Shown here: positions 33,958 to 38,608 of the stretch, piece after piece | How positions within the stretch are numbered: position 1 is the stretch's first letter | Layout of the letters: each line of letters begins with the position of its first letter | Assembly (NCBI GenBank): GCA_030428255.1 | Contig: JAUIBT010000029.1 | Location: 1-38,608 of the forward strand | DNA from: Alphaproteobacteria bacterium | GTDB lineage: Bacteria; Pseudomonadota; Alphaproteobacteria; UBA7985; JAUIBT01 | Direction of reading: 5' to 3' | DNA: 38,608 nt | Made by a program: the position numbers and the translations under genes | Notes under the pieces: model-generated | Database searches by the model: none | What the model was told of the DNA's origin: nothing | Seen by the model: only the letters and a program-made list of their open reading frames with translations

Positions 33958-36111
33958 CTAATACTGCCAGGCCAGACCCAAGCGCCAGGTCACCGCGCGG
34001 TTGGCGCCGAAGATACCGCTTTCCGCATAGGAGAGGTGAGTATCCGCGCGCGATAACACATCACCGAACCAGGTGCCGCTGGCAAAGCCCGCCAGGCTGC
34101 CGTTCAGGCCTAGCTCCCAGGCGGCGGTGACTTGCTCCTCGTCCAGCAGGTCCAGCGGCAGGCTGCCCGCCACCGTGTCGCGGTTCAGCCAAGTCCCATT
34201 GGCCGAGGCCGCCACATAGCCGGAGAGGCCATAGAGGATGGGCTGCTGGCCCTGGATGCGCAGGCCCGTGGCCCAAGCGCCTTGTTCAACGCCGACCTTG
34301 GCCACCGCTGTGCCCAGGTTGGTGGCATAGGCATCGAAGGTCTCGTGGCTATAATTGAGGCTGCCGTAGGGGCTAAGGCTATAGCGGTCCCAATCCAGGT
34401 CCAAGCTGGCCTTGCCCGAAGCAATCCAGCGCTGGCTATCGGGGCTGCCGGTCTCGCCATAGGCAGTAATGGTATTGGCAAAGCCGCCATACGACACCAA
34501 GCCCTCCAGGTTAAAGGCCTCGAAGACTTGCCAGGCGGCATAGGCATCCGCGCGCCAGCCCTGCTTGACCAGGTTACCGGTCAGATCACCGCTGAAGTCC
34601 AGATCGGCGGCCTCGTGCGCCACCGCTAGGCCCATAAACAGGTCCGAGGTGACAAAGCCGTCCAGGCCCAAGCTGTAGTCGTGGATCAGGCCGTCATAGG
34701 CTTGGCTGCCGGTCTTAAAGACATGGCCACCGGAATAAGAGAAGAAGGCATCCAGACCAGCGCCCGGCAGCAGGGCCTCAAAGGGAGAGCTGGCGTCTTG
34801 CCAAGCGCCCAAACTGGCGGCCATGCCGGGGTCAAGCTGGGCCACCTGCGCCTGCGACTGGAAGCGGCTGATCTCGCTCGTAGCCAACAGCAGGTCATCG
34901 CTGGTGACGCTGACCCAGCCTTGGGCATCAACGAAGCCCAGGCGCTGGCCAATCATCTCCAAGGCTTCCAGCGGGGTATCGGCGCTGGCATTCGTGAGAT
35001 CGCCGCTAAGGCTAAGGCTGGCGAAGGGATCGGGTTCGCTGCTGGCGGCATCCTGCTGAAATTGGGCCAGGTTGTTGGCAAAGACCCGGCCATTGCCGCC
35101 TTTGGCTTGGGCAAAGCGGTTGGAGACGTGGCTCTGCAAGGAGCGAGCGATCTGCTCGTTGATGATCAAAGCGCCAGCGGCCAGGATTTGCGGGCGTTTG
35201 CCCAAGGCATCCTCGCAGGCGGGCGCAGGCTGACCGAACTTGGGCTGCCTAGCGGTCTGGGTTTGGAAACCTGCTCCGTCGGCAAAATGCTCATAAGTAT
35301 TGACCGCACAGACGTTCCAGTCGCTGATGTCTTGGTCGAAGGCCGTGGCAGATAAGAACATGAGACTCATGTCCGTCACACTAGCGGTATCCCAAGCCCC
35401 GATGTCTTGGTTGAAGGCAGCGGCGCGATGGAACATTCTCTCCATGTTCGTCACGCTGGAGGTATCCCATCCACCGATGTCCTGCTTGAAGCTGCTCGCA
35501 AGTTGGAACATGAAACTCATGTTCGTCACCCCAGCGGTATCCCAAGCCCCGATGTCCTGGTCGAAGGCAGTGGCAGATAAGAACATGAGACTCATGTCCG
35601 TCACACTAGCGGTATCCCAAGCCCCGATGTCTTGGTTGAAATCCCGAGCGCTCTCGAACATTCCCCACATGCTCGTCACGCTTGCGGTATCCCAAGCCCC
35701 GATGTCTTGGTTGAAGGCAGAATTCCAGAACATTCTCTCCATGCTCGTCACGCTGGAGGTATCCCAAGCGCCGATGTCCTGGTTGAAGGTGTCCCGGTTC
35801 AAAAAAAGGCCCGACATATCCGTGATGTAGCCCGTATAGACTTGGGTTACGTTGTCGTTTGCGTCGATCTTGGCATCAAGGCTCGCACGATCGACCAACT
35901 CCAAGCCCGCGCAGGAGACGATGCTGCCGTCGCCCAGCGTGTAGCTTCCGGTGGTGTAGGTGTCGCCAACATTGATGCCAGCCTCATCGCACTTGGCCAT
36001 GGCCAGGCTCGGCATGCCAAGTAGCAGGGCGCCAACAGCCAGGCCCCATAACCCAAGCAGCAGCTTGTTCAAGTCGCTGGCATTCCCCAACGCAGTCTTA
36101 TTCCCAACCAC
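33958..36111 (-). CDS. DUF285/BspA-like repeat autotransporter (prophage cargo)
   Basis: The protein has 717 residues and a GTG start at 36111. A signal peptide (residues 1-39, ending PSLAMA) precedes a short region with Cys41 and Cys68, then seven repeats of about 25 residues (97-282) of the type [20 protein letters not shown], the DUF285 pattern of surface proteins. A linker with Cys268 and Cys299 follows. From about 450 to the end it is a beta-barrel ([33 protein letters not shown]) finishing WRLGLAWQY with a terminal aromatic, as in type Va autotransporters. The passenger is expected on the cell surface. It lies between direct repeats and has no role in virion building, so it is a lysogenic-conversion candidate (adhesion or phage exclusion). 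Confidence 0.85.
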   Translation of the reverse strand: MVGNKTALGNASDLNKLLLGLWGLAVGALLLGMPSLAMAKCDEAGINVGDTYTTGSYTLGDGSIVSCAGLELVDRASLDAKIDANDNVTQVYTGYITDMSGLFLNRDTFNQDIGAWDTSSVTSMERMFWNSAFNQDIGAWDTASVTSMWGMFESARDFNQDIGAWDTASVTDMSLMFLSATAFDQDIGAWDTAGVTNMSFMFQLASSFKQDIGGWDTSSVTNMERMFHRAAAFNQDIGAWDTASVTDMSLMFLSATAFDQDISDWNVCAVNTYEHFADGAGFQTQTARQPKFGQPAPACEDALGKRPQILAAGALIINEQIARSLQSHVSNRFAQAKGGNGRVFANNLAQFQQDAASSEPDPFASLSLSGDLTNASADTPLEALEMIGQRLGFVDAQGWVSVTSDDLLLATSEISRFQSQAQVAQLDPGMAASLGAWQDASSPFEALLPGAGLDAFFSYSGGHVFKTGSQAYDGLIHDYSLGLDGFVTSDLFMGLAVAHEAADLDFSGDLTGNLVKQGWRADAYAAWQVFEAFNLEGLVSYGGFANTITAYGETGSPDSQRWIASGKASLDLDWDRYSLSPYGSLNYSHETFDAYATNLGTAVAKVGVEQGAWATGLRIQGQQPILYGLSGYVAASANGTWLNRDTVAGSLPLDLLDEEQVTAAWELGLNGSLAGFASGTWFGDVLSRADTHLSYAESGIFGANRAVTWRLGLAWQY
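35311..35830 (-). repeat. 75-bp tandem repeats encoding DUF285 units
   Basis: Seven units of about 75 bases, in frame, encode the repeats. The 71 bases at 35345-35415 and 35570-35640 are identical and spaced 225 bases, exactly three units, while neighbouring units are diverged. This indicates a recent duplication or gene conversion within the array, so repeat number is likely variable between strains. Confidence 0.85.
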
Positions 36112-36560
36112 AGAGCCCCACTCTTTCTTGTTCTGACGCGCTCTGCAGCGCGCCGCCTATGCCGGCTTCGCCAAACCCCAGCGCTTCGTTCGGCCCGACA
36201 CAATCTGGACATGTATATGTTCGTTTTGCGCAATGAACTCAATTTGTGAATATCTGTCCCCAAATTCTTCGCTACTTCTTGGCCAACCAGACCGCGCTTG
36301 CTCGACGTTGCTTGGTGACATGAACGACCAGTGCGGATCAAGGCTTTGCGCCCGTCAGTAAAACCAAAGCAAAGGCACTCAGGGTTGCCGCCATGGTAGT
36401 GTCCCGAGCTTTGGAGAGCAAGTTGGACGCTAGCAAATCGGAACAGCAATGCTCCACAACCCCATCGGACTTTTCTGGCCATAGCCGGATCGCCTGCCAG
36501 AAAGCTCAATTTGAACTTGTGGGCCTTCTTGGGGCATAGACATTAATACGAGATTTAGCA
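36112..36560. other. Leader region of the autotransporter gene, no convincing gene
   Basis: A minus-strand open frame runs from 36509 but it starts with TTG, has no ribosome-binding site and overlaps the autotransporter start. Its translation is rich in Cys, Arg and Ser and not recognised. The stretch 36180-36300 is AT-richer than its surroundings and holds the candidate promoter listed separately. Confidence 0.4.
36213..36242 (-). promoter_or_regulatory. Candidate promoter of the autotransporter gene
   Basis: On the minus strand TTGAGT (complement of 36237-36242) and ATATAC (complement of 36213-36218) are separated by 18 bases. They lie about 100 bases before the GTG start in a locally AT-rich window. 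No other similar pair lies between them and the gene. Confidence 0.35.
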
Positions 36561-36828
36561 CACCTTCCCCACTGTGGGGCTGGCCTTGCTGGCGAGTTGC
36601 GCGCCCTGGGGAGCGTCAGCTCACGCTTCTAAGTGCGCAACTAGGCGACACTCAACGTGGGAGGCTGCCTTCCCCACAGTGGGGCTGGCCTTGCTGGGGG
36701 CATCGCGGACGTGCCGACAAATTCCTGCGGAAAAATCCTATTGTGGACGCCAGGCCATGACCCCAAGGCGCATGCCTCTAGCAGGGCGCTAGCGCCTGGC
36801 CCGGCGCCGCGTAGGCGGGCGGCCAGGC
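36561..36828. repeat. Direct repeat copy B (right flank of autotransporter)
   Basis: Counterpart of 33689-33956, offset 2872-2873 bases. It contains an extra partial copy of its own beginning at 36668-36697 (CCTTCCCCACAGTGGGGCTG and on). Its end carries GCCTGGCC and GGCCAGGC (around 36795-36828), a perfect 8-bp stem. It separates the Z-like gene from the autotransporter. Confidence 0.85.
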
Positions 36829-36968
36829 AGGCACGGCTAGGCTGGGCCCGTGGTAGGGTGGATAGGCCGGGACTGGTTGTTGCCAACGCCGTCTGCTTCC
36901 TGCGAAATCTTCCTGCGAATTTTCCCTGCAAAAAACCCCCGAAGAAATCCCTGGGCAATCGGCCTGGC

Positions 36969-37508
36969 CTATTTGCTGGACGCAAGCAGAAGGTCGATCT
37001 GCCGGGTGGCCTCGTGAAGGATCTTCGGCTGGTAGCGTTCAAACGCCTGCATGGTAGCGCCTTGGACCATCTCCTTCGGGATAGAAGGACCGAATAGCAC
37101 CCGGATCGGGTAGCGGGATTTGCTCTCTCGAACGAAGACGTTGCCCGAGAACTTATGCAGGATGAAGGCATGGGCAAAGCGTTGCGAGCGCCCCCAAGGG
37201 CGCGCGCGAACGCCATAGGCAAATTGCTTGGGCGCAAAGTGGCTGAGCGTCATTGGGCTGCCCTTGGCTATGATTGCATAGCGAAGGTTGCGATAGGAGG
37301 CCCGCTCAATCTTCAGGGCGCGGCTTACGTCTGCCAATTTGGCCCCGGTCTGCTTTCGAAGCGAGCGCTTGATCTGGGTGGTCATCTTGGCGCCCTCACG
37401 GTTTAGGGCGCGGGTAAATGCCTTGTCTGCAACGCCCTGCCCGACGCGGGTGATAGCCGCCTGGTAGTGGATGCGCGTTTGATCCAGGTCGCGAATAATG
37501 ATGCTCAC
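36969..37508 (-). CDS. Minor tail protein Z-like
   Basis: The product has 179 residues from a GTG at 37508 preceded by AGGAG; an upstream GTG (37541) is inside the terminator. Features are SIIIRDLDQTRIHYQAAITR, AKMTTQIKRSLRKQTGAKLA, a basic aromatic patch (FAYGVRARPWGRSQRFAHAF) and FVRESKSRYPIRVLFGPSIP, matching the GPZ family of lambda tail proteins. It lies more than 12 kb from the head-tail junction where lambda Z sits. A displaced but intact gene. Confidence 0.8.
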   Translation of the reverse strand: MSIIIRDLDQTRIHYQAAITRVGQGVADKAFTRALNREGAKMTTQIKRSLRKQTGAKLADVSRALKIERASYRNLRYAIIAKGSPMTLSHFAPKQFAYGVRARPWGRSQRFAHAFILHKFSGNVFVRESKSRYPIRVLFGPSIPKEMVQGATMQAFERYQPKILHEATRQIDLLLASSK

Positions 37509-37541
37509 AACATGGGTCTCCTGGCGCAAAGGGCTGGCCAC

Positions 37542-37564
37542 AAAAAAACCCGCTACTGCGGGTT
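37542..37564 (-). terminator. Rho-independent terminator upstream of Z-like gene
   Basis: On the minus strand AACCCGC and GCGGGTT (complements of 37558-37564 and 37547-37553) form a 7-bp stem with a four-base loop (AGTA) followed by six to seven T. It ends transcription coming from the regulator side just before the Z-like gene. Confidence 0.85.
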
Positions 37565-37897
37565 GATGATCTTTGCGATTTGTCGCGAAAGGCCGCGATG
37601 GTGCAAAAAATAAAATTCTGCCTCAGGCCCTTTATATATAAGAACGACTTGTGTTCTTGTGTCTCGGTGTCGATACCGAGTAGCGATGTCGGCGGGTGGG
37701 GTTCGGTATTGCCGCTCGCTCGCTGACGCGGCGGCGGCAACCGCAACTCTGTCGATGTTGGCGGAGCCAAAAGCCAAATTGTAAATATATACACAAGGAG
37801 TGCAGGCCGAAAATTCGCTATTTTTCGCGCTTCTGTCAAGAACCTGCGGTTGCAAGACGCTCCTGCTTGGCGTTTGCGGCGCAGCTCTGGCCCGCAC
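37553..37897 (-). CDS. Uncertain open frame ending in the terminator
   Basis: An open frame of up to 114 residues with a GTG start at 37897. Its C-terminal part (QVVLIYKGPEAEFYFLHHRG, LSRQIAKIINPQ) looks protein-like and its stop codon lies in the loop of a terminator, as in many small genes. The N-terminal half looks like chance coding, no ribosome-binding site was seen, and no family is recognised. A shorter start is possible. Confidence 0.3.
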   Translation of the reverse strand: MRARAAPQTPSRSVLQPQVLDRSAKNSEFSACTPCVYIYNLAFGSANIDRVAVAAAASASERQYRTPPADIATRYRHRDTRTQVVLIYKGPEAEFYFLHHRGLSRQIAKIINPQ

Positions 37898-38080
37898 ACG
37901 GGGAATGGCCGATAATCGGCTGATTTCGCAAGATATTTTTTGCTGAACCTAGCAATGTTTTACAAAGCGCTTTTGACACGTTTCACAAACGAAACCCCGT
38001 CCGCGCCTAGGGGTTGGCATGCGTCAAAAAAAATTTCACGAACCTAGAAATAGGCGTGAGACAGTCAGGGCTGCTGTGGA
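37898..38080. promoter_or_regulatory. Intergenic control region with repeated operator-like motif
   Basis: Two direct copies of GTTTYACAAA lie at 37957-37966 and 37980-37989, 23 bases apart, about two helical turns. On the minus strand they read TTTGTRAAAC; TTGTGA and TTGTAA in them are separated by 17 bases and could serve as -35 and -10 of a minus-strand promoter. The region separates the XRE-type gene from the genes downstream. It may be an operator; not proven. Confidence 0.4.
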
Positions 38081-38106
38081 TAAAAAGAGCGCCTGAAGGC
38101 GCGCCC
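38081..38106 (-). terminator. Terminator after the XRE-type regulator gene
   Basis: On the minus strand GCGCC TTCA GGCGC (complement of 38089-38102) is followed by TCTTTTT (complement of 38082-38088). It lies 28 bases after the stop codon of the regulator. The reverse strand also carries a CCCCTTTT tail, so it may work in both directions. Confidence 0.8.
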
Positions 38107-38129
38107 CTTTTCGACATTGTTCGCTTCCA

Positions 38130-38582
38130 TCACGCCGCGATCGGCTGCCAATCGTTGTCGATCAGCTCTAGCTCGATCTCCAGCTCTGCTAGCTTTCGAT
38201 CCGTGCTGGCAAACCCCTCCATCATGCGGCGCATCTGCGAGCCCTCGCGGATGATCTCCAGGTAGTAGCCAGACAAGGCCAACTGCGCCGGGCCAGGGAT
38301 TTTGACGTCCCCGTGCTCCCACCGGCGAACCGTGTTCTCCTTGACCCGCAGCAACTCAGCCAGGGCACGCTGCGACAGATCCAGCTCTCCCCTAATGAAG
38401 CGCACCTCGTCGCCGGATAGCTGGCGGTTGGCCGTTGCCACCCGCTCGCCGATCAAGCGATGCAGGCCGTCCAAGTCTGGGATGAAGGTCGCTGGCCCAT
38501 GCGGCGTCTGGCGGGTCTCAACGCCCTTGAGCCAAACGTTCTTCAGACCGCTATCGGTGTAATGATACATGTCGTCTTTCAT
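38130..38582 (-). CDS. XRE-family transcriptional regulator (MqsA-like HTH)
   Basis: The product has 150 residues from the ATG at 38582, with AAGGAGGG upstream; an ATG eight codons earlier lacks this. The N-terminal part is MYHYTDSGLKNVWLKGVETR. The helix-turn-helix follows at about 60-110: VRFIRGELDLSQRALAELLR and VKENTVRRWEHGDVKIPGPA. It resembles MqsA/NadS-type antitoxin or repressor HTH domains, but without the zinc-binding Cys pairs. It may regulate the prophage or be an antitoxin whose toxin lies outside the window. Confidence 0.85.
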   Translation of the reverse strand: MKDDMYHYTDSGLKNVWLKGVETRQTPHGPATFIPDLDGLHRLIGERVATANRQLSGDEVRFIRGELDLSQRALAELLRVKENTVRRWEHGDVKIPGPAQLALSGYYLEIIREGSQMRRMMEGFASTDRKLAELEIELELIDNDWQPIAA

Positions 38583-38608
38583 TGCCCTGCCCTCCTTATC
38601 CGCCATAG

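Noticed and set aside
35311-35830. Regular 75-base spacing of repeats that might suggest a CRISPR array
   Set aside because: Units are contiguous and keep an open reading frame encoding a known protein repeat; there are no unique spacers and no cas genes.
36069-36509. Minus-strand 146-residue frame before the autotransporter
   Set aside because: TTG start with no ribosome-binding site, overlap with the autotransporter start and no recognisable motif.
38130-38582. XRE-type gene as the antitoxin of a toxin-antitoxin pair
   Set aside because: No toxin gene is visible in the window; the partner could be beyond the right edge, so a pair is not claimed.
1-38608. tRNA or rRNA genes
   Set aside because: No cloverleaf-like or rRNA-like stretch was recognised on either strand, including at the prophage junction.

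Overview
The window holds the left flank of a host chromosome (about 1-5.0 kb) followed by most of the late region of a large prophage (about 5.6-38.6 kb), transcribed almost entirely on the minus strand. High GC, UgpC/IS5/IS3-type remnants, a FixL/FixJ-style two-component pair and HbpS-like and DUF3489-type proteins point to an alphaproteobacterium. I cannot name the genus from sequence alone.

Flank (1-5.0 kb): the 3' end of an IS5-family transposase, a frameshifted IS3-family orfA and a broken sugar-ABC ATPase form a small pseudogene graveyard. Next come four co-oriented genes: sensor kinase, LuxR-type response regulator, exported GlcG/HbpS-like protein and exported ankyrin protein. Together they look like an envelope heme or peroxide stress module.

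Prophage, in direction of transcription (right to left): an XRE-type regulator (38.6-38.1 kb); a lambda Z-like tail protein out of its usual place; a DUF285-repeat autotransporter flanked by ~268-bp direct repeats; a ParB-methyltransferase fusion; three tiny plus-strand genes including a DUF3489 protein. Then a lambda-like packaging and head module (Nu1, terminase A, portal B, W, protease C with nested scaffold, D, E, FII-like), followed by a P2-like contractile tail module (V, W, J, I, DUF4815 fibre, second fibre, sheath FI, tube FII, E with a -1 frameshift to E', tape measure, U, X, D). A lysis cassette follows (LydA-type holin, CHAP endolysin, secreted thermonuclease, small membrane protein), then a collar tail fibre, a fibre-assembly-like protein, a strong terminator and a small zinc-ribbon gene. 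The prophage is therefore a lambda-head/P2-tail myovirus mosaic. Integrase, replication and most early genes are not visible and probably lie beyond the right edge.

The most unusual content is the autotransporter cassette. A predicted secreted surface protein with seven 25-residue BspA/DUF285 repeats and a C-terminal beta-barrel lies inside a prophage between two long direct repeats, and its repeat array shows recent internal duplication. It looks like a lysogenic-conversion cargo gene that can be gained, lost or length-varied by recombination.
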